A DNA stretch of 64,000 nt from Dehalococcoidia bacterium (GTDB lineage Bacteria > Chloroflexota > Dehalococcoidia > GIF9 > UBA5629), in NCBI GenBank assembly GCA_041653995.1, contig JBAZEK010000002.1:310001-374000 (forward strand). The letters are read 5' to 3'. Positions 17,807 through 25,520 of this stretch are shown here, piece by piece; within the stretch, counting starts at the first letter, position 1; the number at the start of each line of letters is the position of its first letter. The notes under the pieces are model-generated. The model searched no databases. It was given only the letters and a program-made list of their open reading frames with translations, and was not told the origin of the DNA. A program made the position numbers and the translations under genes.

Positions 17807-19164
17807 GCTCACACCCATCTTCTCAGGAACTGAGGTTCCCCGCAGATTTCATGTGGGGCGTAGGCACATCCGCCTACCAGATGGAAGGCGGCAGCATTAA
17901 CACTCAATGGTATGAGTTCGAGAAGGCTGACGGCATCAGGACCGGGGATGCGAGCGGAAAGTCGTGCAACTGGTGGCATAACGCAGAGAAGGATTTCGAT
18001 ATCGCGCAGTCCATGGGGCTGAATTCACTGCGGCTGTCGGTAAGCTGGGCCAGGATCGAGCCCGAGCGGGGCTTGTTCAACCCACACGCGATCGAACGTT
18101 ACCGCCAGATGCTGACCGCGCTGGTCGAACGGGGAATTCGTCCCATAGTTTGTCTTCATCACTTTGCCCATCCTGTGTGGTTCGAGAGGAAAGGCGCCTT
18201 TCTCTCCAGGGATTGTGTGGAGGATTTCTCACGTTTTGTTAAATTCACGGTATATGAGCTCAGCGACTATTGCAGCGACTGGTTGACCTTCAATGAACCG
18301 AACATCTATGGCATCGAGGGGTATGTGGACGGGAACCACCCTCCGGCATTGCATGACCACCTGGTCCAGTATTTCAAAGTGCTTGGCAATATGGGGCTTT
18401 GCCACGGCTCGGCCTATCACATCATCCATAACCTGCAACAGCAGGCCAGCGTCAGCTTTGCCAACCATTTTCTGATATTCACCGCCGCCAAGACACAGAT
18501 TTTCGACAGGCTGGCTGTGCGCGCGGCCAGAGACTCCTTTAACAACATCTTCATCAACATGGTGACGGGCCGGCGTGCACCGCTATTCAGCGGTATCGAC
18601 AAACGGCTTGACGAGATAAAAGATACCTGGGACTACGTCGGCGTGAATATCTACGGCGGCGTGGACGTTGCCTTCGATATAACCAAACCTAAAACCGGCT
18701 TTGTGAGGCGCATCGACCCGCCCAGCGGACGTACGGGGGACCTCCCGCCGGACGGCGTACCCATGTTCGACGAGATCTACCCCCAGGGAATAAGGATCGT
18801 AGTGGAGAGGCTGGCAAAATACGGCAAGCCCTTTTTTATACTTGAAAACGGCGTGCCGGACCGGGACGATAAGCTGCGCCCCTGGGTGATCGCCACAGCG
18901 GTCAGGACCATGTACGACCTGATCAAGGAGGGGCATAAGATACTCGGCTATCACCACTGGTCGCTGGTGGATAACTTCGAATGGGCCCTGGGTTACTCTA
19001 TGAAATTCGGCCTGGTGGCCGTAGATCCTGTAACTCAGGAGAGGAAACCGCGACCATCGGCTGCATTTTACGGTGAGATAGCCAGGGCCAATGCACTGAC
19101 AGCCGAAATGGTAAAGAAATACGCACCTGAAGCGCTGGATGAGATTTTCCCTGCTGCGGATTAA
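17803..19164 (+). CDS. Glycoside hydrolase family 1 (beta-glucosidase/galactosidase-like)
   Basis: A 453-residue cytosolic retaining glycosidase. TFNEPN carries the acid/base Glu (about residue 165) and FFILENGVPD the nucleophile Glu (about 347). FMWGVGTSAYQMEGG is the conserved N-terminal sugar-binding strand, and HHWSLVDNFEWALGY closes the aglycone site. It hydrolyses beta-linked gluco- or galactosides; the exact sugar is not deducible. The proposed TTG start overlaps the helicase stop (TTGA) and family similarity begins only a few residues later. A strong terminator follows. Confidence 0.9.
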   Translation: MSSHPSSQELRFPADFMWGVGTSAYQMEGGSINTQWYEFEKADGIRTGDASGKSCNWWHNAEKDFDIAQSMGLNSLRLSVSWARIEPERGLFNPHAIERYRQMLTALVERGIRPIVCLHHFAHPVWFERKGAFLSRDCVEDFSRFVKFTVYELSDYCSDWLTFNEPNIYGIEGYVDGNHPPALHDHLVQYFKVLGNMGLCHGSAYHIIHNLQQQASVSFANHFLIFTAAKTQIFDRLAVRAARDSFNNIFINMVTGRRAPLFSGIDKRLDEIKDTWDYVGVNIYGGVDVAFDITKPKTGFVRRIDPPSGRTGDLPPDGVPMFDEIYPQGIRIVVERLAKYGKPFFILENGVPDRDDKLRPWVIATAVRTMYDLIKEGHKILGYHHWSLVDNFEWALGYSMKFGLVAVDPVTQERKPRPSAAFYGEIARANALTAEMVKKYAPEALDEIFPAAD

Positions 19165-19176
19165 TGTAGTGAAATA

Positions 19177-19208
19177 AAAGAGGCGGCGGGTAAACCCGCC
19201 GCCTCTTT
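19177..19208. terminator. Bidirectional intrinsic terminator
   Basis: A perfect 14-bp stem (AAAGAGGCGGCGGG and its complement) with a TAAA loop lies between the convergent GH1 and exported-protein genes. The A-rich and T-rich stem ends let it serve both strands. Confidence 0.85.
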
Positions 19209-19235
19209 GCATCGGGATATCATACTAAGGCATTG

Positions 19236-19790
19236 CTATTTTGATTGGCTGTTCTTCTGGAAGGGCGGCCCTCCCGCGGGCTTCTCGGGTCCGGGTAATT
19301 CGACCGCCGGTTTCTGCGCAATCCACGCCTTATAAGCGTCGTACTGTGACTGCGTTATTTTGCCGTCTTTGAGAAGCTTGTCCAGCACGTTAGTGTTAGC
19401 TCCGCCGAAGAACGGGCAGCCGGGCATATCGGCCGGTTTTGCACTGAGCCAGGCTTTGTAGGCATCCGCCTGCTCCTGTGTCAGCTTGCCATCCTTGACC
19501 CACGCGGCAAACATTTCATCGGTGCGGGCCTGCTGTTCCTCCAGCATCACCTGTTTGAAGGCGTCTTGCAGAGCAGCTTTATCGATATTGAGCTTGGCTG
19601 CAACCTTCGCAAGTATATCGCTGTTGAAGGCAGCGTTCGGACCTTTCCCGTGCGGGGCGCCCTGCGGCATTCCGGCAGGCGCCTTTGCGGCAGCACCCGT
19701 GTTATCCGCATTAACGGCGGTCATTACGCCGGTTATCAGCAATACTACCGCAAGCATCCCGGCAGCCAGACCTAAGACTTTTTTCCACAT
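19236..19790 (-). CDS. Exported protein with tandem KDGK(L/I)TQ repeats
   Basis: About 184 residues. The start at 19790 has a perfect AGGAGG six bases upstream. The N-terminus MWKKVLGLAAGMLAVVLL is a signal or anchor helix. A Pro/Gly/Ala spacer and a helical region follow. Then come two similar units, VKDGKLTQEQADAYKAW (about 114-130) and LKDGKITQSQYDAYKAW (about 150-166), each followed by a Lys-Pro segment, and a proline-rich tail. The repeat pattern recalls DUF2680/YckD-type or SHOCT-like short helical modules that mediate protein contacts at the membrane. The function is unknown. Confidence 0.68.
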   Translation of the reverse strand: MWKKVLGLAAGMLAVVLLITGVMTAVNADNTGAAAKAPAGMPQGAPHGKGPNAAFNSDILAKVAAKLNIDKAALQDAFKQVMLEEQQARTDEMFAAWVKDGKLTQEQADAYKAWLSAKPADMPGCPFFGGANTNVLDKLLKDGKITQSQYDAYKAWIAQKPAVELPGPEKPAGGPPFQKNSQSK

Positions 19791-19933
19791 ATGAATCCTC
19801 CTTTTGAGTGGAATTGCTGAGGCATTTTTCCTCATTTACATACAGAATACAGGCAAATTATTAGTAAATTATTTGGGCGAGTATCCCCGCACAACATGTA
19901 TCCTCTGCGACGGGGGTATGGTAAAATGAGGGG

Positions 19934-20584
19934 ATGGGTTGGGCAAGAATCCTCTTTTATACGGGGGGCCGGATTATGGCAGGGTTAGTAGCTGCCTTTG
20001 GCTTCGCATTCGACTTCACGGGTTATAGCCTACTTTCTGTGCAGCCCAATAATTGGGGGCAAATAGGGTTTATCGCTGTTATAGTTTTTATAGTGATTAC
20101 ATTTATCAGAGAAATAGATTTAGCTTTCCAACAAAGACCTCAAATAAAGATCAAAAGTCCTACTCGCAATGGACGTGCAACATTAGAGATATATAATAGT
20201 GGGGGCACTGGAACACTCAAGGGCAATTTTAGAACACTAATGAGATATGAAAATCAATTTCAGCCCTCAGAACCATATAGAATGTGTTGGGAGGGAGGAG
20301 AAGAAAAAGTTGTTCTTAATAAAGGTGACACGGGGGTAATTAATATAGCAGCTCAAAGATTTTATTCTGAGTCCTCCACTCGTTTAATTCTATTCAACGT
20401 TAGCTCGAATTTGGAATTTTCTGATTGGCCCAGTGTTGTCCATTTACAGGTTACAATTACTGCTGACCCTCCCCTCAAAAAAGAGAAAAAAGATATGGTT
20501 TACAAGCTATCCCAAGATCATGCAACAAAAGAAATAGTACTTGTCCTCGAAAAAAAGCTTAATTTTGCACTTGAAACTAACTGA
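19934..20584 (+). CDS. Membrane protein of unknown function (island)
   Basis: Up to 216 residues with two N-terminal hydrophobic helices (about 15-32 and 43-60), then a soluble, beta-rich domain of about 150 residues. The ATG at 19934 sits 12 bases after the start of a TAAAAT box, suggesting a leaderless transcript; a second ATG at 19976 has a purine-rich upstream stretch. From about 20,040 on the base composition is distinctly AT-rich compared with the flanking chromosome. It ends one base before the next small gene. No family is recognised. Confidence 0.55.
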   Translation: MGWARILFYTGGRIMAGLVAAFGFAFDFTGYSLLSVQPNNWGQIGFIAVIVFIVITFIREIDLAFQQRPQIKIKSPTRNGRATLEIYNSGGTGTLKGNFRTLMRYENQFQPSEPYRMCWEGGEEKVVLNKGDTGVINIAAQRFYSESSTRLILFNVSSNLEFSDWPSVVHLQVTITADPPLKKEKKDMVYKLSQDHATKEIVLVLEKKLNFALETN

Positions 20585-20585
20585 T

Positions 20586-20777
20586 ATGCCAAAACGAATG
20601 ATAACTAAACGAGACATCACAGAAGCGCAATTCTTTAAGATATTACGAAAGGCTGCGCAGCCTGTTAATGCGACGGAATCTGATTCAGCACCGTTAGAAA
20701 CATCGGACATTCTTCCAGACGATGATTATATCGGAACTGATACTCATTTAAATAAGACTGAAGATACTTCGGGCTGA
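20586..20777 (+). CDS. Small basic/acidic protein overlapping the transposase 3' end
   Basis: A 63-residue frame beginning one base after the stop of the upstream membrane protein. It has a basic N-terminus (MPKRMITKRDITEAQFFKIL) and an acidic tail. Its last 113 bases overlap, in antisense, the end of the IS1595-type transposase. The N-terminal part resembles small accessory ORFs I loosely recall beside ISXO2-type transposases, but this is not secure. It could equally be the second gene of a two-gene unit with 19934-20584. Confidence 0.4.
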   Translation: MPKRMITKRDITEAQFFKILRKAAQPVNATESDSAPLETSDILPDDDYIGTDTHLNKTEDTSG

Positions 20778-21549
20778 CTGCGTGATAAACACCATCAATT
20801 CCCCTCTTAACTAAGCTCCAGAAGCCCTCAATGGTGTTTGTGTGGGCTTTCCCTATTACATAGGACTGTTTATTGTGATTCACCGTCTCATGCTTGTATC
20901 CCAACCTATCGAGAATCTTATAAGCGTGGTATTCGTCAGTATAGATTATGGCTTTAGGTGATACGTTCTTAGTTATCAAGGGCATCACAGTATATTTGCT
21001 TGTATCAGTGGTGACAGTAGATTTGACCTTGCCTTGTCGTTCAGCGATACCAACTACTGCTGTTTTATTCTCGCCACCACGTCCACGTATTCCCTTGCGC
21101 TTACCGCCCATATAAGTCTCGTCAATCTCAACCTCATCGGTAAATATATCTATATTCTCATCAAGAAGCTGTCTGATCTGTTTGAACATACGCCATGCCG
21201 TCTTATAAGTCATGCCGTGTTTGCGCTGTAGTGCTTTCGCAGAGAAGCCGGAGCGAGTAGTAGCCATCTCGTGAATAGCATCAAACCATATTTTAAGAGG
21301 CGTTGTGGTCTTATGAAAGATGGTCCCGGCAAGCGGGCTAACCTGATGCCCGCATCGGTCACACTCATAGACTGGTCGATTCTTTAGTTTGTGATGCTTA
21401 GTGATCTTTTTACAGGTAAAACATAGTATGCCATTGGGATAACGCAACCTGGTTATCCACTCCAGGCACGCCTTATCATCAGAAAATAGCCTTTCAAAGT
21501 CTCTGGAAGTAAACGGTGTCTGTTTGATTTTTTCTTTCATCATAACCAC
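20665..21549 (-). CDS. IS1595-family (ISXO2-like) transposase
   Basis: A 294-residue complete transposase. The N-terminal zinc ribbon (CFTCKK...ECDRCGHQ) is followed by the DDE-type ISXO2 domain: VEIDETYMGG (first Asp), IIYTDEYHAYK (second Asp) and HTNTIEGFWSLVKRG (the Asn/Glu box). It would cut and paste or copy the element by transesterification. A near-palindrome AACAGGTCTGTT lies just upstream of the start (about 21579-21590). I could not identify matching terminal inverted repeats on both sides, so the element borders are undefined. It appears intact and could be active. Confidence 0.9.
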   Translation of the reverse strand: MVMMKEKIKQTPFTSRDFERLFSDDKACLEWITRLRYPNGILCFTCKKITKHHKLKNRPVYECDRCGHQVSPLAGTIFHKTTTPLKIWFDAIHEMATTRSGFSAKALQRKHGMTYKTAWRMFKQIRQLLDENIDIFTDEVEIDETYMGGKRKGIRGRGGENKTAVVGIAERQGKVKSTVTTDTSKYTVMPLITKNVSPKAIIYTDEYHAYKILDRLGYKHETVNHNKQSYVIGKAHTNTIEGFWSLVKRGIDGVYHAVSPKYLQSYLNEYQFRYNHRLEECPMFLTVLNQIPSH

Positions 21550-21658
21550 CTCTTAATTAAATACAGTATAACAGGTCTGTTACATGATGTCATGGGATAA
21601 TTATCATTGTTTGAAAAGTTCGCTTCTGTAATACCACATACAATCTCAATTATTTAGC

Positions 21659-21687
21659 TTGACAAACTATCCCATATTAGCTAATAT
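21659..21687 (+). promoter_or_regulatory. Consensus promoter of the phd-methyltransferase unit
   Basis: TTGACA (21659-21664), a 17-base spacer and TAATAT (21682-21687) make a near-perfect sigma-70 promoter, the strongest in the island. The -10 box lies inside the 32-base palindrome. Confidence 0.75.
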
Positions 21688-21705
21688 AGCTATATTAGCT
21701 AATAT
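21674..21705. promoter_or_regulatory. 32-base palindromic operator
   Basis: A perfect 32-base palindrome built from two copies of the self-complementary 14-mer ATATTAGCTAATAT separated by AGCT. It covers the -10 box and transcription start of the Phd-like gene. Its tandem dyad layout is that expected for autoregulation by a dimeric Phd/YefM-type protein. Confidence 0.75.
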
Positions 21706-21715
21706 AGGAACTAAG

Positions 21716-21952
21716 ATGGCGACGAAATCAATTACTTCAACTGAAGTACAGAACAACTTTGGCCAAGTGCTCGCTGACATCACACACAATCACATGCGTT
21801 ATATCGTTAAACGTAATGGGATGCCTCATGTCGTTATGCTAAGCGTCGATGATTTTGCAGGAATCCTGCAAGATAGTTCAGAAAGAGGCAAAGCACTCCA
21901 TCTAATCAAAGAAGTGCGACCAAAATACCGATTAGGTCAATCCCTCGACTGA
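21716..21952 (+). CDS. Phd/YefM-like DNA-binding protein, no toxin partner seen
   Basis: A 78-residue protein of the Phd/YefM antitoxin fold. ITSTEVQNNFGQVLADI is the N-terminal DNA-binding segment, then YIVKRNGMPHVVMLSVDDF is the hallmark strand-turn pattern. The ATG at 21716 is chosen because homology starts with MATKSITSTEV; the frame upstream merely runs through the promoter. No RelE, ParE, Doc or PIN toxin follows. The next gene, 27 bases on, is a DNA methyltransferase, so the protein may act as the control protein of a restriction-modification unit (inference) or be an orphan antitoxin. Confidence 0.82.
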   Translation: MATKSITSTEVQNNFGQVLADITHNHMRYIVKRNGMPHVVMLSVDDFAGILQDSSERGKALHLIKEVRPKYRLGQSLD

Positions 21953-21979
21953 CTTAGAACTGAGCAGAAGGTGAATCCA

Positions 21980-23350
21980 ATGGTATATACTCCCAGAGTA
22001 GGTGAGCAACTGGAGCTTAATCTCCTAGAATACGATGGCAACGCCTCAGTAAGAAACGGCTCCGGTTTTAGCGATCCCGCTTTCGCCAACAATAAGTTGT
22101 TACCAATCCATCGCTGGGTTCCTTGGATCGCAGGATTTTCAAGCAATTTCGTCAGAGATGCCATAAATAGGCATCTGGACGGAGAGGGGGTTGTTCTGGA
22201 TCCGTTCAGCGGAGTTGGAACTACGCTTGTTGAAGCCACAAAACTGGGGTATGAGTCAGTGGGCTTCGAAATTAATCCTTTTGCGGCGTTAGCATGTCGG
22301 GTTAAGGCGGGCGCAGGCATAGTAGTAGTTGAAAACTTGAAGGCTGAAATTGAGAAATTCCAAGCTTTCTATATTGAGAATTCCACAAACGGCTATAGAC
22401 CAAAGAGGAAGCCTCCAACTGGCTTTAAGACAAGAGCTCAGTTTTACAGCACGGCAATTCTTAACAAAGTTCTGTTATCTTGGGACTTCATCGACAGTAT
22501 TACTAATGGGATATTGATGGACATGTTCAGGCTCGCGTTTGCCTCAACTATGATAACCTATTCAAATTATTCGTATGAGCCTAGTCTAGGCCGACGCACG
22601 AGCGCCGGTAAGAGCGAAATTGAAGATTATCCTGTTGGTGAAAAACTCCTGAGCAAATTACGTGAAATGCTTGAAGACGTTGTGTGGTTGCAAGAAAATG
22701 CAGCTAGGAAGAATGTTTCTTCTAAGATAGTGAATGATTCCTTTTTCAATTATCAGAAGTATTTAGATTCCTCATCAATTGATCTTATAGTAACTTCACC
22801 GCCCTACCTGAATAACTATCATTATAACCGGAATACAAGGCCGCAGCTTTACTGGTTGAGTTATGCAGAGAACCCCCAGGATATGAAGCCGCTGGAGGAT
22901 TCAAATTTTGGTAAGTATTGGCAAACGGTTAGAGAACAGCAACTTGTGCCTCTTAAATTCACGCTACCCAATACTGACATAGTTGAAAAACTGGAGGCTC
23001 TGAGAAAGATTAATTGCGATAAAGGGATTTACGGAGGCAACGGGTGGGCCAACTACGCTGCAACGTACTTCAATGATTGCCAACGATTCTCACAGGCAAT
23101 TAGGTGTCTTCTTAAGCCAGGTGGCACAGCTCTGGTAGTTATTGGTAACAGCATTCTTCAGGGTCTCGAAATTCCAACAGATGAATATTTCGGTAAGATT
23201 GCAGAACGCAATGGCCTTGAGTTGGTCGAGATCCACATGCCACGAGCAACTCGTATAGGAAATAGTATTATTCAATCTGGCGTACGTGTAACCAAGGCAG
23301 GGGAGCAGTCACGATTATACGAGGCAGTGGTGGAATTAAGGAAGCAGTAG
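21980..23350 (+). CDS. DNA amino-methyltransferase (N6-A/N4-C)
   Basis: A SAM-dependent DNA methyltransferase of about 456 residues. VLDPFSGVGTTLVEA (about residue 76) is the SAM-binding motif I, and VTSPPYLNNYHY (about 270) is catalytic motif IV of the SPPY type, which modifies exocyclic amino groups rather than C5. Motif I precedes motif IV, so it is permuted relative to the usual beta-class order that goes with this motif I style. The ATG at 21980 is preferred to GTG 21971 because AGAAGG is correctly spaced. It abuts, tail to tail, the GIY-YIG nuclease, its probable restriction partner. Confidence 0.85.
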   Translation: MVYTPRVGEQLELNLLEYDGNASVRNGSGFSDPAFANNKLLPIHRWVPWIAGFSSNFVRDAINRHLDGEGVVLDPFSGVGTTLVEATKLGYESVGFEINPFAALACRVKAGAGIVVVENLKAEIEKFQAFYIENSTNGYRPKRKPPTGFKTRAQFYSTAILNKVLLSWDFIDSITNGILMDMFRLAFASTMITYSNYSYEPSLGRRTSAGKSEIEDYPVGEKLLSKLREMLEDVVWLQENAARKNVSSKIVNDSFFNYQKYLDSSSIDLIVTSPPYLNNYHYNRNTRPQLYWLSYAENPQDMKPLEDSNFGKYWQTVREQQLVPLKFTLPNTDIVEKLEALRKINCDKGIYGGNGWANYAATYFNDCQRFSQAIRCLLKPGGTALVVIGNSILQGLEIPTDEYFGKIAERNGLELVEIHMPRATRIGNSIIQSGVRVTKAGEQSRLYEAVVELRKQ

Positions 23351-23968
23351 CTATATCAAAGCTTTCTTGATGTTGTCGATTACCTTATCTGAGACCGGCG
23401 ATTTTCCCGTTAACCTACTGGCCCAAACCCTGCCAGGGTGTATGATGTCCCATTCCGAACGAGCTTGGTTATATCTACCTGCACCAGGATCGTGATTTCC
23501 AAAGCCATCAACCACCGTGTTCCATAGTGGGCGATATTTCCTAATCATAGCCGCCTCCACAGGGACTACGAGGTCACTCTCTTCTTTCGTAAGAAACATG
23601 AAACGACAACGGAAATCATTCGGAGCCAAGTTTGAAACTTGTTGGATATTCCTTGCGTGCTCTTGTAGTCGATTGCACAAGTCCGGTGTGGCCGACTCCC
23701 TAGACCGAGCGGTTCGCCACCCGGGCGGGACTGCCTTTCCCACATATATAGGCTGTGTGCAATTCCTTTTATTAAGTTTGGAGATTTGCAAGTAGTATTT
23801 GCAATTTCCAACATAATACAAGGCATACACTCCTCCACCAAAGAAGCTACCTTGGGGGGGAAGCTGGTGAACGGGAGTGCCGCTAAAAAAGTCCAGCGCC
23901 TCGTTTACTACACTACGGAATGCTGAGGATCGGAAAACGTGGGAACTAAAATCAGATTCCGTAACCAA
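23351..23968 (-). CDS. GIY-YIG restriction endonuclease (Eco29kI-like)
   Basis: A 205-residue nuclease similar in size and layout to the type II enzyme Eco29kI. GIY corresponds to GVYALYY, YIG to IYVGKA, the catalytic Arg/His pair lies in CNRLQEHARN, the metal-binding Glu in VPVEAAMIRKYRPLWN and a conserved Asn follows. All active-site residues appear present. It would cleave unmethylated target DNA. Its stop (TAG) directly touches the methyltransferase stop. Classical Eco29kI pairs with a C5 methylase, whereas this neighbour is an amino-methylase, so the recognition site cannot be transferred. Confidence 0.82.
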   Translation of the reverse strand: MVTESDFSSHVFRSSAFRSVVNEALDFFSGTPVHQLPPQGSFFGGGVYALYYVGNCKYYLQISKLNKRNCTQPIYVGKAVPPGWRTARSRESATPDLCNRLQEHARNIQQVSNLAPNDFRCRFMFLTKEESDLVVPVEAAMIRKYRPLWNTVVDGFGNHDPGAGRYNQARSEWDIIHPGRVWASRLTGKSPVSDKVIDNIKKALI

Positions 23969-24125
23969 AAACAGCCCTTACCAATCCTAAAAATGAATGA
24001 CTTTACTGCCCTATAGTATCTTTGCAAGATAACAAAAGTCAAGGTAAAGTATGGCCCAGAGAATACAGGGTGCTTTACGCAATAAAATCCCCAGTTAGAA
24101 ACACGTGTTAGCGATAATAGCCTAC

Positions 24126-24263
24126 TCACATCCTCTTAACATGACGCATACTTAAAGATAGCAACTGTGCAGCTTCTGCTACGCTTTTCTCTCTCCGTTC
24201 CATTTTGTTCAACACCATTAGCCGTCTCTGTTCTTTCTTGTTCAATACCAACTCTTCTCTCAT
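24126..24263 (-). pseudogene. N-terminal stub of an ISNCY-like transposase
   Basis: A 45-residue frame starting MREELVLNKKEQRRLMVLNK and containing the helix-turn-helix pattern SVAEAAQLLSLSMRHVKRM, then a stop. This is the typical beginning of ISNCY-type transposases, which normally continue for about 400 residues with an integrase core. Nothing of that core follows. It is a decayed insertion at the right edge of the AT-rich island. Confidence 0.65.
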
Positions 24264-24265
24264 AA

Positions 24266-24318
24266 GGTGACATTTTCACTGAACAGTTAAGGGGTGACAA
24301 AATCATAGAACATTAACA
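24266..24318. repeat. Tandem GGTGACA terminal repeats of a decayed IS
   Basis: Two related units begin GGTGACATTTTCACTGAACA (24266) and GGTGACAAAATCATAGAACA (24293), 27 bases apart. They lie immediately upstream of the transposase stub start. Such repeated units at IS ends are probably transposase-binding sites. Confidence 0.6.
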
Positions 24319-24334
24319 GTTCTCCCAATTTCCA

Positions 24335-24363
24335 TTGACTACCCATTCAATCGGTGATACATT
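24335..24363 (+). promoter_or_regulatory. Candidate promoter of the acyl-CoA dehydrogenase pair
   Basis: TTGACT (24335-24340), a 17-base spacer and TACATT (24358-24363), about 50 bases before the first start codon. Confidence 0.5.
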
Positions 24364-24413
24364 ATGCAGGGTCTTTTTCCCGCGCCAATATTGATTAATA
24401 GAGGGGGTGCCGT

Positions 24414-25505
24414 ATGCTTTCGTTCAGCCCGTCTGAAGAACAGCAAATGATCGTCAACACGGTCAAACAATTCGCCAATGACGTCATGCGCAAGAAATTC
24501 CGTGAGTGCGATGAGGAAGGGCAGATACCTGACGAGATAATCAATACTGCCTGGGACCTGGGACTGGTCGTCAGCTGCATTCCCGAGGACTACGGCGGCG
24601 CGGGCTGGGAGCATTCGGCCCTCACTGGCACGTTGCTGGCCGAGGAACTGGCCTGGGGCGACCTTTCCATGGCGATGCACATCCTGAGCCCCTGGCTGGG
24701 CGTCTTACCGATCGTGGAAATGGGCACCGAGGAGCAGAAGAAAAAATACCTGCCTATGGTCTGCGGGGGCAAGTTCAGCGCTGCTTCGGCGGCTTTCGTC
24801 GAGCCTAAATATGATTTCGATTGCAACGACTTTGATACCGTAGCTAAAAAGAGCGGCGGCTATACCCTCAGCGGTGAAAAGTGCTATGTTCCGCTGGCCC
24901 CCGATGCCGCCTTCACGCTGGTTTACACCAAGGAAGGCAATTCCTCACAGGCCTTTATCGTAGACAGGGGGACCAAAGGCTTCGACATCGGAGAGCGCGA
25001 GAAGAACATGGGTATCAAGGCATTGGCCACCTATGAGGTTTCATTGAAGGATTGCAAACTACCTGCCGACAAAAAGCTGGGCGGTGACCGCGGCTGCGAT
25101 TTCAAACGCCTGGCCAACCTCTCTCGCGTTGCACTGGCTGCCCTGGCGGTAGGACTGGCCCGCGGCGCTTTTGAATTCTCCCGGGACTATGCTAAAGACC
25201 GCCATGCCTTCGGTGATCCCATCGCCTCACGCCAGGCCATTGCCTTCATGCTGGCCGACATGGCAATCGAGATAGATGCGGCCCGCCTGCTCAACTGGGA
25301 GGCGGCCTGGCTGCTGGATAAGAAAGAGGAGGCCACCCGCGAATGCTGTCTGGCCAAGACATATGCCGATAATATGGTGATGCAATGCACGGACTATGGC
25401 GTGCAGGTTATGGGCGGCCACGGCTATATACGTGACAATCCCGTCGAGTTGTGGTTCCGCAACGGCCGCGGTTTCGTGACCTTCACCGGCCTGGCCATAG
25501 TTTAA
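24414..25505 (+). CDS. Acyl-CoA dehydrogenase-like subunit lacking the catalytic Glu
   Basis: A 363-residue acyl-CoA dehydrogenase fold protein: N-terminal helical domain, beta domain and C-terminal four-helix FAD domain with KDRHAFGDPIASRQAIAFML and VMGGHGYIRDNPVELWFRN. The usual catalytic YEGT segment near the C-terminus reads VTFTG and the chain ends seven residues later. The alternative (isovaleryl-type) position shows NLSR. By my reading no catalytic base remains. It is followed 15 bases later by a second family member that does have the Glu, so the two likely form a heteromeric enzyme with one active site per pair. Confidence 0.85.
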   Translation: MLSFSPSEEQQMIVNTVKQFANDVMRKKFRECDEEGQIPDEIINTAWDLGLVVSCIPEDYGGAGWEHSALTGTLLAEELAWGDLSMAMHILSPWLGVLPIVEMGTEEQKKKYLPMVCGGKFSAASAAFVEPKYDFDCNDFDTVAKKSGGYTLSGEKCYVPLAPDAAFTLVYTKEGNSSQAFIVDRGTKGFDIGEREKNMGIKALATYEVSLKDCKLPADKKLGGDRGCDFKRLANLSRVALAALAVGLARGAFEFSRDYAKDRHAFGDPIASRQAIAFMLADMAIEIDAARLLNWEAAWLLDKKEEATRECCLAKTYADNMVMQCTDYGVQVMGGHGYIRDNPVELWFRNGRGFVTFTGLAIV

Positions 25506-25520
25506 TAAGGAGGCGTAGCG

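Noticed and set aside
20560..21620. Exact ends of the IS1595-type element
   Set aside because: I looked for terminal inverted repeats and target duplications on both sides and found none convincing by eye, so no mobile-element span is claimed.
23908..24129. A 73-codon minus-strand frame overlapping the GIY-YIG start and the transposase stub
   Set aside because: It overlaps the nuclease N-terminus in another frame, has no ribosome site and looks like random AT-rich coding.
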